DNA of 64,000 nucleotides from Anaerolinea sp. (GTDB taxonomy: Bacteria > Chloroflexota > Anaerolineae > Anaerolineales > Villigracilaceae), in the NCBI GenBank assembly GCA_020719725.1, contig DYPU01000002.1, positions 1-64,000 on the forward strand. The letters run 5' to 3'. This document shows, piece by piece, positions 54,150 through 63,008 of the stretch (its first letter is position 1; every line of letters begins with the position of its first letter). The notes under the pieces were generated by a model. That model did not search any database. It saw nothing but the letters and a program-made list of their open reading frames with translations, and was not told where the DNA came from. The position numbers and the translations under genes are program-made.

Positions 54150-55820
54150 ATGCCATCAGATACTCAAGTCATTTACTCCATGATGCGCGTTGGGCGCATC
54201 CACCCGCCCAGCAAACAAGTCCTGCGTGATATTTCGCTCGGCTTCTACTACGGCGCCAAAATTGGCGTGCTCGGCCTGAACGGCGCAGGCAAATCCACCC
54301 TTCTGCGCATCATGGCCGGCATCGACCAGAATTACATTGGCGAAATCGCCATAAGCAAGGGCTACACCATCGGCTATCTACCGCAGGAACCCGAACTCGA
54401 CCTCGAAAAGACCGTCATTGAGATCATCCGCGAGGGTGTCAAGCCAATTGTCGATATGCTGGCACGCTATGACGAGGTCAACGCTAAATTTGGCGAAGCG
54501 GATGCCGATTTCGATGCCCTGATCGCCGAACAGGCCAAACTACAAGATGAACTCGATAAACACGATGCCTGGAATCTTGATTCTCATTTGGATGTCGCCA
54601 TGGACGCCTTGCGCTGCCCCCCGGCGGAAGCCGTTGTCAAGAATCTCTCTGGCGGCGAGAAAAGGCGGATCGCTCTCACCCGTCTCCTGCTCACGGAACC
54701 CGACATTTTACTGCTCGACGAACCGACCAATCACCTCGACGCTGAATCTGTGGCCTGGCTGGAGCATCACCTTCAGCAATATAAAGGGACGGTAATCGCC
54801 GTAACCCACGACCGTTACTTTCTCGACAATGTCGCCGGATGGATTTTGGAATTGGATCGCGGCTACGGCATCCCCTGGAAAGGCAACTATTCCTCGTGGT
54901 TGGAGCAAAAACAAGAGAGCTTGCGTCAGGAAGAGAAAACCGAATCGAAACGCCAGAAAACCCTCGAACGTGAGTTGGAATGGATTCGCATGTCGCCCAA
55001 GGCTCGCCAATCCAAAGGTCAGGCGCGTGTCACCGCTTACGAAAAATTGCTCTCGCAGGAAGTGGAAAAATACCGCAGCGAACAGGAAATTTACATTCCG
55101 CCCGGCCCGCGCCTGGGGGATGTGGTCATCGACCTTAACGGTATTACCAAAAGCTACGGGGAACGCTTGTTGCTGGATAATTTCACCGCAAAAATTGAAC
55201 CAGGCTCGATTGTGGGAATTGTCGGCCCTAACGGCGCGGGTAAAACCACCCTGCTGAGAATGATCACCGGGCAAGAAAAGCCGGATAGCGGTAACATTCG
55301 CATTGGTGAAACCGTTAAATTGGGCTACGCCGATCAAAACCGCAGCCTCGACCCTGAAAAATCGGTTTACGAAGAAATCACGGGGGGCGCGGAGCAGTTG
55401 GAATTGGGCAGCCGCAAGGTTAATGCGCGTGGTTATTGTTCTTCGTTCAACTTTGCGGGCGCAGATCAGCAGAAAAAGATTAGTATGTTGTCGGGCGGCG
55501 AGCGTAACCGCGTTCATTTGGCTAAGATGCTCAAGGAAGGCGGTAATGTGTTGCTGCTCGATGAGCCGACCAATGACCTGGATGTGAATACTTTACGGGC
55601 GTTGGAAGATGCGCTGGAAGAGTATGCCGGGTGCGCGGTGGTAGTCAGCCATGACCGTTGGTTTCTCGACCGCATTTGTACTCATATTTTGGCTTTTGAG
55701 GGCGATTCTCAGGCGCGGCTGTTTCTGGGGAATTGGTCTGATTATGAAGAAGATTTTAAGGCCCGCTATGGCAAGGATGTTCAACCGCATCGTGTTAAGT
55801 ATCGCACGTTGAAGCGCTAA
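54150..55820 (+). CDS. ettA: ABC-F protein, energy-dependent translational throttle EttA
   Basis: Two ABC domains: GLNGAGKSTLLRIMAGID, SGGEKRRIALTRLLL, GPNGAGKTTLLRMITG, LSGGERNRVHLAKML. Confidence 0.93.
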   Translation: MPSDTQVIYSMMRVGRIHPPSKQVLRDISLGFYYGAKIGVLGLNGAGKSTLLRIMAGIDQNYIGEIAISKGYTIGYLPQEPELDLEKTVIEIIREGVKPIVDMLARYDEVNAKFGEADADFDALIAEQAKLQDELDKHDAWNLDSHLDVAMDALRCPPAEAVVKNLSGGEKRRIALTRLLLTEPDILLLDEPTNHLDAESVAWLEHHLQQYKGTVIAVTHDRYFLDNVAGWILELDRGYGIPWKGNYSSWLEQKQESLRQEEKTESKRQKTLERELEWIRMSPKARQSKGQARVTAYEKLLSQEVEKYRSEQEIYIPPGPRLGDVVIDLNGITKSYGERLLLDNFTAKIEPGSIVGIVGPNGAGKTTLLRMITGQEKPDSGNIRIGETVKLGYADQNRSLDPEKSVYEEITGGAEQLELGSRKVNARGYCSSFNFAGADQQKKISMLSGGERNRVHLAKMLKEGGNVLLLDEPTNDLDVNTLRALEDALEEYAGCAVVVSHDRWFLDRICTHILAFEGDSQARLFLGNWSDYEEDFKARYGKDVQPHRVKYRTLKR

Positions 55821-55846
55821 AGGGCAGTTTTGGTGTTGAATGTGGC

Positions 55847-57343
55847 TTAGACCCAGCCGAAGGTGCGGGTGACGGCTTTTTTCCAGGCTGCATACAGGCT
55901 GGCGCGTTGTTCGGATTCCATTTGTGGCGACCAGGCTTTGTCCAGGCCCCAGTTGGCGCGTAGTTCGTTAAAATCCTGCCAAAAGCCAACTGCCAGTCCG
56001 GCGGCGTAAGCTGCTCCCAGGGCGGTGGTTTCGGCTACTTTGGGCCGGATGACCGGTACGCCCAGCAAGTCGGACTGAAATTGCATCAGGGTTTCGTTGA
56101 AGACCATGCCGCCATCGGCTTTGAGGGCGGTTAGCTTTACGCCTGAGTCTTTTTCCATTGCGTCTAGCACTTCGCGCACCTGATAAGCGGTTGCTTCGAG
56201 TGCTGCCCGGGCGATGTGGCCTTTGTTGACAAAGCGTGTCAGCCCTACGATGACTCCGCGCGCATCTGAGCGCCAGTAGGGGGCGAACAGGCCGCTAAAA
56301 GCCGGGACAAAATAAATGCCGCCATTGTCACTGACCATGCTGGCAAGGGTTTCCACATCTGCCGAGTTTTCTATCAGCCCCAGGTTGTCGCGCAGCCACT
56401 GCACCAGCGCGCCCGCAATTGCAATGGAGCCTTCCAGGGCATATACGGCGGGTTGATTGCCAATTTTGTAGGCCAGCGTGGTGAGTAGACCATTTTTTGA
56501 GGCTACCGGGGTTTCTCCGGTGTTGAGCAACATAAAGCAGCCGGTTCCGTAGGTGTTTTTGGCTTCGCCGGGCAGAAAACAGGTCTGACCAAAGAGCGCG
56601 GCGTGTTGGTCGCCCAGATCACCGGCGACGGGTACGCCGCCGAGCGGGGCGCGGGCTGTACCGTAGACTTCGGACGATGAGCGAATTTGGGGCAGCATGG
56701 CGCGTGGAATGTCGAGCAGAGCCAAAATTTCATCGTCCCAATCCAGTGTGTACAGGTTCATCAGCAGGGTTCGCCCGGCATTGGTGACATCGGTGACGTG
56801 GACTCCGGTTAAATTCCAGATCAGCCAGGTGTCGATATTGCCAAAGAGTAGTTCGCCGTTTTCGGCGCGGGCGCGGGCTTCGGGGACATTGTCTAAAATC
56901 CATTTGATTTTTGGCCCAGAAAAGTAGGTTGCCAGTGGCAGGCCGGTTTTCTGGCGCAGTCGATTTTGGCCTGCGCTGAGTGTTGTGGAAGTATCGGCGG
57001 CCAGGGCTGTGCAGATTTCGTCGGTGCGCGTATCTTGCCAGACAATGGCGTTGTAGATCGGTTCACCGCTGGTTTTGTCCCAAACCACGGTGGTTTCACG
57101 CTGATTGGTGATTCCCAGCGCGGCCACTTCTGCGGCGCCGACCCCGGCTTTTGCCAGCCCAGTTCGAATCACCTCCTGCGTGCGTGTCCAAATTTCGAGT
57201 GGGTCGTGTTCAACCCAGCCGGGTTTGGGGTAAATCTGAGTGTGTTCGCGCTGTTCCACCGCCACTATGCTTCCGGCGTGGTCAAACAGGATGAAGCGGG
57301 TGCTGGTCGTACCCTGATCGATGGATGCAATGTATTTGGACAC
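55847..57343 (-). CDS. glpK: Glycerol kinase
   Basis: [52 protein letters not shown] start at 57343 likely (the longer ORF lacks support). Confidence 0.94.
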   Translation of the reverse strand: MSKYIASIDQGTTSTRFILFDHAGSIVAVEQREHTQIYPKPGWVEHDPLEIWTRTQEVIRTGLAKAGVGAAEVAALGITNQRETTVVWDKTSGEPIYNAIVWQDTRTDEICTALAADTSTTLSAGQNRLRQKTGLPLATYFSGPKIKWILDNVPEARARAENGELLFGNIDTWLIWNLTGVHVTDVTNAGRTLLMNLYTLDWDDEILALLDIPRAMLPQIRSSSEVYGTARAPLGGVPVAGDLGDQHAALFGQTCFLPGEAKNTYGTGCFMLLNTGETPVASKNGLLTTLAYKIGNQPAVYALEGSIAIAGALVQWLRDNLGLIENSADVETLASMVSDNGGIYFVPAFSGLFAPYWRSDARGVIVGLTRFVNKGHIARAALEATAYQVREVLDAMEKDSGVKLTALKADGGMVFNETLMQFQSDLLGVPVIRPKVAETTALGAAYAAGLAVGFWQDFNELRANWGLDKAWSPQMESEQRASLYAAWKKAVTRTFGWV

Positions 57344-57441
57344 GGAGACTCCGCTGGGAAGCAATGAGATGATGTGGAATGTTTTTTGGTTTTGCGGCAC
57401 ATAAACCAGGCTGCGCCACTCAGAACAGGCATTTTTAAAAG

Positions 57442-58362
57442 TTACTCAGTCCAATGGCGCGCGCCAGCCAAAAAGGCTTTGCCTGGCATGGATGGTTTTC
57501 CGGCGGGCTGGACTTCGTCGAGCACTAACAGGCCAAAGGCTGTCCCTATGGCGGGTAAACCCTGCTGGCTGAGGCGTTGTCCTGGCGTTGCCTGGCCCTC
57601 GCTCACATGCGCTTGGTGAACTTTGAGCGAGGCTTCGGCATAGGGTAGGAAAGCCCCCGGCCAGGGGCGCATGGCGCGCACCCGGCGCTCCAACTCCAGC
57701 GCGGTTTGACTAAAATTGAGCAGGCCGTCTTCTTTTTTTAGCATGGGCGCGTAGGTTGCGCCAAGGCTGGGCTGAACTTGTGGGTCAAGTTCACCGCTCA
57801 GGTAGCCTGGCAGGGTTTCCAGGAGTAGCTTGGCTCCCAGGCTGGATAAACGCTCGAATAATGAGCCGCCGGTTTCATCGCGGGCCAATTGCAATGTTTT
57901 TTGCGAAAGCATTGGCCCGGTGTCGATGCCGGGATCCATTTTCATAATGGTCACGCCGCTGATGGCGTCCCCGGCCAAGAGGCAGGCCTGAATGGGAGCC
58001 GCGCCGCGCCACCTGGGCAAAAGCGAAGCGTGGACGTTGATACAGCCAAAGCGCGGCAGGTCTAGCACTTCGGGGCGCAGAATTTGCCCGAAAGCGGCCA
58101 CCACGATCAGGTCTGGGTTCCAGGCTTTTAGTTTCTCGATCGCTTCAGGTTGACGCAAACGCTGGGGTTGGATGGCTTCTACTCCGAGAGCGGCGGCGGC
58201 TAATTTGACGGGCGGCGGCGTGAGCTTGTTTCCGCGCCCGGATGGGCGATCGGGCTGGGTGACAACGCCCAGCAGGTCATATCCAGCTTCGGCTAGCGCG
58301 TGTAACACTGGCACAGAAAAATCGGGCGAACCCATGAAAACGGTGCGTATGGTATTGGTCAT
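57442..58362 (-). CDS. fmt: Methionyl-tRNA formyltransferase
   Basis: [63 protein letters not shown]. Confidence 0.96.
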   Translation of the reverse strand: MTNTIRTVFMGSPDFSVPVLHALAEAGYDLLGVVTQPDRPSGRGNKLTPPPVKLAAAALGVEAIQPQRLRQPEAIEKLKAWNPDLIVVAAFGQILRPEVLDLPRFGCINVHASLLPRWRGAAPIQACLLAGDAISGVTIMKMDPGIDTGPMLSQKTLQLARDETGGSLFERLSSLGAKLLLETLPGYLSGELDPQVQPSLGATYAPMLKKEDGLLNFSQTALELERRVRAMRPWPGAFLPYAEASLKVHQAHVSEGQATPGQRLSQQGLPAIGTAFGLLVLDEVQPAGKPSMPGKAFLAGARHWTE

Positions 58363-58703
58363 ACGCTAATTTTAACACGACGCGCGCTCTAATTCAGTTG
58401 CGTCTCTTTGGAAATTGTATCTTCTCAAAAAAGGTGAAAACCCTAAGGGTTTTCCTGGCTGGTAAAAAATGATTAAACAGTCAAATTTGCTGGCAAAATA
58501 TCCGACTTGGCAGAAAACCTTTCGGCTTTAGATATTTGCCCAAAATTATTAAGAAAGTACTGGAAATTTGTGTAAAGTGCGCCTCTGCAACAGACTGCTC
58601 TTATGGTAATTCTCAAAAGGAGATTTTGATATTTAGATAATTAATATCCAAATAGCGTGTTAGGATTGGGCCTTCTTAAAAATCTGCTTTAAAAGGATAA
58701 AAA

Positions 58704-59090
58704 ATGAAACTTAATCGTAAATCATTGTTTGTGATTTTTCTCGCTTTGGTTATGCTCTTTGGACTGGCTGCCTGTGGAACCACTGCGAGTGAAGCCGATG
58801 CTGGTGAATCGGATACTGCCGCTGAAGCCCCTGTCGTAGAAGAGTCTGCCGAAGGTGGTGAGATTGTGCCTTCGTTTGTTTTCACCAATACAGGTTCCAC
58901 GGATATTTGTGAACTGTATTTATCGCCTGCCTCGCAAGAGGATTGGGGTGTTGATCAATTGGCTGGGAACACCATCCCGGCGGGTCAGCAATTCCAGTTG
59001 AATAATATTCCCGCCGGTTTGTATGATGCCAAGGCTGTTGGTTGTGATGGCAGCGGGGAAGCAATTGTGCAATTGGATATTCAGAACTAA
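58704..59090 (+). CDS. Small putative lipoprotein of unknown function
   Basis: LFGLAAC lipobox, acidic linker, ICELYLSPASQEDWGVDQLAGNTIPAGQQFQLNNIPAGLYDAKAVGCDG. Confidence 0.8.
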   Translation: MKLNRKSLFVIFLALVMLFGLAACGTTASEADAGESDTAAEAPVVEESAEGGEIVPSFVFTNTGSTDICELYLSPASQEDWGVDQLAGNTIPAGQQFQLNNIPAGLYDAKAVGCDGSGEAIVQLDIQN

Positions 59091-59113
59091 AGGCTGAGCT
59101 TTTTGCCTTCTCA

Positions 59114-59150
59114 GAAAAACTCCGGGCATTAATGGCGCTCGGAGTTTTTC
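59114..59150 (+). terminator. Terminator after small lipoprotein gene
   Basis: GAAAAACTCCG...CGGAGTTTTTC. Confidence 0.8.
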
Positions 59151-59191
59151 TTTTGCGAAAATCGCAAAAATCACCGGCTTACAAACAAAAA

Positions 59192-59200
59192 TGCTATAAT
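59192..59200 (+). promoter_or_regulatory. Extended -10 promoter for leader/cDPG-synthetase-like gene
   Basis: TGCTATAAT. Confidence 0.65.
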
Positions 59201-59206
59201 CTGACC

Positions 59207-59414
59207 TGTTGTTTCGCCTTTCTCTTGGCGCTTTTGGGCATCACAGCCCCAGAAGTGATGTGACGTACCTGGCGTGTTGCCAGGGACGAAAAATCAGCGA
59301 AGTTTGACAGCATACAGGCTCCCGAAATCTCTGGTGAAGCGCAGGAGATATTTTCCCGGAGTCCAAAATCAGAAGATTTTGGACTGATTCAAAAGTTCCA
59401 AAACGTTTGAATCA
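59207..59414 (+). ncRNA. Candidate structured 5' leader RNA of the cDPG-synthetase-like gene
   Basis: CGTACCTGGC-gtgtt-GCCAGGGACG (59264-59288), GTCCAAAATC-AGAA-GATTTTGGAC (59361-59384), abutting TGATTCAAA...TTTGAATCA (59385-59414); promoter at 59192-59200, ATG at 59481. Confidence 0.5.
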
Positions 59415-59480
59415 TCGCCATTTTGTATTGTTGCAAACCTGTCGTTGAAAACTCATCTTTTCTGTTAAGGAGAACACTGC

Positions 59481-60803
59481 ATGTCCCCCATCAAAACCCT
59501 CATCATGGGAGCCGCCGGACGCGACTTCCACAACTTTAACACCTTCTTCCGTGGGAATAAGGATTATGAAGTCGTCGCTTTTACCGCGACCCAAATTCCC
59601 GATATCGACGACCGCCGTTACCCCGCCGCCCTGGCAGGTGATTTATACCCGGCTGGCATTCCGATTCATCCCGAAGAAGAGCTGGCTGAACTGATTCAAA
59701 AGCACGGCGTTCAGCAAGTAATTTTTGCCTATTCAGATGTGCCGCACGAATACGTCATGCACAAGGCTTCGACCGTCAATGCCCTGGGCGCTGACTTTCG
59801 CCTGATGGGTAGCAAATACACCCAGGTCAAATCGACCAAGCCGGTCGTCTCGGTCTGCGCTGTTCGCACCGGGTCCGGCAAAAGCCAGACCACCCGCCGT
59901 GTCTCGCTCATTCTGCGCGAAATGGGCTACAAAGTGGCCGCCATCCGCCACCCCATGCCTTACGGCGACCTGGTCAAGCAGGAAGTTCAGCGCTTCGCCA
60001 CCTACGCTGACCTCGACAAGCACGAATGCACCATCGAAGAGCGCGAAGAATACGAACCCCACATCGATAACGGCGTGATCGTCTTCGCCGGCGTCGATTA
60101 CGAGAAAATTTTGCGCGCTGCTGAAAAAGAAGTTGACATCATTCTGTGGGACGGTGGCAATAACGACTTCCCCTTCTACGTCTCAGACTTGCAGATCGTT
60201 GTCGCTGACCCGCACCGCCCCGGCCACGAGAGCACCTACTACCCCGGCGAAACCAACGTCCGCGCGGCAGATGTTTTCGTGATCAACAAAGTCGACACCG
60301 CCGATGCTGAGAATGTCATCAAAGTTCGCGAAGCCCTGCGCAAGATGAACCCGACCGCCATCATGATCGAAGGCGCTTCCCCGCTCTTCGTCGATGACCC
60401 TGAATCGATCCGTGGCAAGCGCGTTTTGGTCGTTGAAGACGGCCCGACCCTGACCCACGGCGAAATGGCCTACGGTGCCGGTTATGTCGCCGCCCGCCGC
60501 TTCGGCGCCAAAGAAATCGTCGACCCGCGCCCGTATGCGGTCAAATCCATCGCCGCCACCTACGTCAAATATCCGAAAACCGGCCCAATCCTGCCAGCCA
60601 TGGGCTACGGTGACGCCCAGATGCGCGACCTAGAGGCTACCATCGAAGCCGCCGACGTTGATATGGTCATCATCGGCACTCCAATCGACCTGACCCGCGT
60701 CATCAAAATCAACAAACCTTCCCAGCGCGTGCGCTATGAACTGCAAGAGATCGGCCAACCAACCCTGGAAGGTCTTCTAAAGGCCAAATTCGGCAAGAAA
60801 TAA
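59481..60803 (+). CDS. Cyclic 2,3-diphosphoglycerate synthetase-like GTPase
   Basis: MSPIKTLIMGAAGRDFHNFNTFFRGNKDYEVVAFTATQIPDI, VRTGSGKSQTTRRV, ADPHRPGHESTYYPGETNVRAADVFVINKVDTA. Confidence 0.85.
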   Translation: MSPIKTLIMGAAGRDFHNFNTFFRGNKDYEVVAFTATQIPDIDDRRYPAALAGDLYPAGIPIHPEEELAELIQKHGVQQVIFAYSDVPHEYVMHKASTVNALGADFRLMGSKYTQVKSTKPVVSVCAVRTGSGKSQTTRRVSLILREMGYKVAAIRHPMPYGDLVKQEVQRFATYADLDKHECTIEEREEYEPHIDNGVIVFAGVDYEKILRAAEKEVDIILWDGGNNDFPFYVSDLQIVVADPHRPGHESTYYPGETNVRAADVFVINKVDTADAENVIKVREALRKMNPTAIMIEGASPLFVDDPESIRGKRVLVVEDGPTLTHGEMAYGAGYVAARRFGAKEIVDPRPYAVKSIAATYVKYPKTGPILPAMGYGDAQMRDLEATIEAADVDMVIIGTPIDLTRVIKINKPSQRVRYELQEIGQPTLEGLLKAKFGKK

Positions 60804-60814
60804 CCCGAAATCAG

Positions 60815-60843
60815 GTAGGGGCGTAGCATTTTTACGCCCCTAC
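60815..60843 (+). terminator. Hairpin after cDPGS-like gene
   Basis: GTAGGGGCGTA/TACGCCCCTAC. Confidence 0.6.
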
Positions 60844-60884
60844 TGCGCCTCCGCACATCCGAAAACAAATAGCTGTGTTATCAG

Positions 60885-60917
60885 AACTGGGGACGGGTTG
60901 CCCGCCCCCAGTTTTTT
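60885..60917 (+). terminator. Terminator-like hairpin upstream of bioY
   Basis: AACTGGGGACGGG-TTG-CCCGCCCCCAGTT followed by TTTT. Confidence 0.65.
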
Positions 60918-60944
60918 ACCTGAATTAGGAGATTTATCCCCGCT

Positions 60945-61322
60945 ATGACCACTCTCGCCCCGACCCTTACCACCCGTTTCTTGCCCGCCGTTGACCAGAA
61001 ACTGCGCGACCTTCTGCTGGTTTCCGCTGGCGCAGCCTATGCCTTCGGCCCAACCGGCGGCTACCTGCTTGGATTCATTGTCGCAGCCTACGTCACCGGC
61101 TGGCTGGCCGAGCGCGGCCTGGAGCGTAACTTCAGTACCTCGATTTTGCCCTTCTTGACTGGGACATTGGTTATCTACGCGTTGGGTGCCGCCTGGCTTT
61201 CCTGCTACATTGGCGCAGCGGCGGCAATTACCCACGGAATTTTGCCCTTTCTGCCCGGCGACCTTGTCAAACTGCTATTGGCCGCTCTTGCTTTGCCCGC
61301 TGCCTGGAAACTGACCAACTAA
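60945..61322 (+). CDS. bioY: BioY-like biotin transporter S-component, apparently with internal deletion
   Basis: GPTGGYLLGFIVAAYVTGWLAERG and GILPFLPGDLVKLLLAALALP are BioY hallmarks, but the ORF is 125 aa and lacks the central LPFTPVPITxQT / LLGxxxGLPVFAGG segments. Confidence 0.75.
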   Translation: MTTLAPTLTTRFLPAVDQKLRDLLLVSAGAAYAFGPTGGYLLGFIVAAYVTGWLAERGLERNFSTSILPFLTGTLVIYALGAAWLSCYIGAAAAITHGILPFLPGDLVKLLLAALALPAAWKLTN

Positions 61323-61347
61323 ACACTCCAACAAGCCTCGAGGCCCC

Positions 61348-62754
61348 ATGCCCAAACGTGACATCTACTTACTTTCGCCCAAAGCGCTTGCCCCCGAAAC
61401 CATCGCCGTCGCCTTTGCTAAAACCTCGCGCGCGCCCGAATCCTTTCGAGAAATTGCCGCCGAACTCACCGACGAGAAAAGCGCCCAATTTCACGAAAAA
61501 TGGGTGGTGGGATATGGGCACGCCTCGGTGGCCGAACACGCCGTTTTGCATCTGGCCCTCGAAAACGTCTCGCGGATTGCGGTCGAAGCCATCGAATCAA
61601 ACCGCCTGGCCTCCTACACCGAAAAATCGACCCGTTACCAAAAATGGGACAGCGACGCTTTTACCATTCCCCCCGAACTGCAAGATAGCCCCCTTCAGCC
61701 AGAATTTACGCGCACCGTGGGCCTACTCTTTGAAACCTACCAGCGCTCACTCGAACCCGTCAAAACCCTGGTCTCTGGGCAGGCTGCGCGGCGCGCCAAT
61801 GAAACGGACGAAGCCTACGACCGTCGCGTCCGCTCACAATACGTCGATTCTTGCCGCTTTCTGCTGCCCGCCGCCGCCAACGCCAACCTGGGCCTGACCG
61901 CCAATGGCCGCGTCATCGAAAACACCCTGCGCAAACTTCTTTCCCACCCTCTGGCCGAAGTGCGCCAAATCGGCGCAGAAATCAAACGTGAAGCCAGGGC
62001 CGAAATTCCAACCCTGGTCAAATATGCCGAGCCAGTTCCGTATTTGATAGAAACCATCCGCAATCTTTCCGCCTTGGCGCTGCCGTCAGATCACTCGACA
62101 GCCCCATTCTGTGAATTGATCGATTATGACGAATATGGAGAAGAGAAAATTTTGGCGGCAGCCTTGTACCGTTCGAGCGGAGTTGCCTACGCTCAAGCCC
62201 TGAATGCCGTCCGCGCCGCCCCTCAGCCGGTTCGCCGTCAGTGGGCCGAGGCGCTGCTGGGGCGGCTAACCCGCTTCGACATTCCCCTGCGCGAGTTGGA
62301 ACATGCCACTTTTACCTTTGACCTGATTATGGATCAGGGCGCATACGCCGAGTTTAAACGTCACCGCATGATGACGCAAACGCCGCAACGCCTGGGCTGT
62401 GATCTGGGCTACGTCACCCCGCGCCGCATTGTTGAAGCCGGTTTCGAGGCCGAATACCGGGCCGCGATGGATTGCGCGGCTGAAACGTATTATAAACTGG
62501 CCGCCTTTAACTCGGATGTGGCCCAATATGTAGTTCCCAATGGCTATAACCGGCGAGTGCTGGCTTCCTTCAACTTGCGCACTGCATATCACTTTTGTCA
62601 ACTACGCTCTGCGGCCAATGCCCACTTCTCGATTCGCCGCATTGCCCAAAAAGTGGCCGAAGAGATTCGGCGAGTGTATCCGCTCTTGAGTGAATTTATG
62701 TTTATAAAAGAGGATGAAACCTGGCAGGCTGTGGAAGAAAACTATTTTGGGTAA
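61348..62754 (+). CDS. Tandem ThyX-like (FAD-dependent thymidylate synthase family) protein
   Basis: Two ThyX-like halves: GHASVAEHAVLHLALENVSRIAVEAIESNRLASYTEKSTRY and RELEHATFTFDLIMDQGAYAEFKRHRMMTQTPQRLG...FNLRTAYHFCQLRSAANAHFSIRRIAQ. Confidence 0.82.
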   Translation: MPKRDIYLLSPKALAPETIAVAFAKTSRAPESFREIAAELTDEKSAQFHEKWVVGYGHASVAEHAVLHLALENVSRIAVEAIESNRLASYTEKSTRYQKWDSDAFTIPPELQDSPLQPEFTRTVGLLFETYQRSLEPVKTLVSGQAARRANETDEAYDRRVRSQYVDSCRFLLPAAANANLGLTANGRVIENTLRKLLSHPLAEVRQIGAEIKREARAEIPTLVKYAEPVPYLIETIRNLSALALPSDHSTAPFCELIDYDEYGEEKILAAALYRSSGVAYAQALNAVRAAPQPVRRQWAEALLGRLTRFDIPLRELEHATFTFDLIMDQGAYAEFKRHRMMTQTPQRLGCDLGYVTPRRIVEAGFEAEYRAAMDCAAETYYKLAAFNSDVAQYVVPNGYNRRVLASFNLRTAYHFCQLRSAANAHFSIRRIAQKVAEEIRRVYPLLSEFMFIKEDETWQAVEENYFG

Positions 62755-62761
62755 TTTGCCC

Positions 62762-63004
62762 CTATCTACCCATTAGTTTTTTCTTTTGTTCCCGTTTTAG
62801 TGCCTTGATCGCTCGCTCGCGCTTCAAGGCACTAATTTTATCGGGTTGTTCTTCAATGTAAATCATTTTTACCGGGCGGCGGGTACTGGTATAGCGCGCG
62901 CCACTGCCGGCATTGTGTTGTTTTTCGCGCCGAGCCGGGTCTGTCGTCCAACCGGTGTAGAACGTGCCATCGGCACATTCCAGAATATAGCAATAAAATG
63001 GCAT
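62762..63004 (-). CDS. GIY-YIG domain protein (UPF0213/YhbQ-like)
   Basis: MPFYCYILECADGTFYTGWTTDPARREKQHNAGSGARYTSTRRPVKMIYIEE. Confidence 0.93.
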   Translation of the reverse strand: MPFYCYILECADGTFYTGWTTDPARREKQHNAGSGARYTSTRRPVKMIYIEEQPDKISALKRERAIKALKREQKKKLMGR

Positions 63005-63008
63005 CTGG

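Noticed and set aside
54708-55517. 269-aa minus-strand ORF within ettA
   Set aside because: Antisense to conserved ABC-F sequence; no independent support
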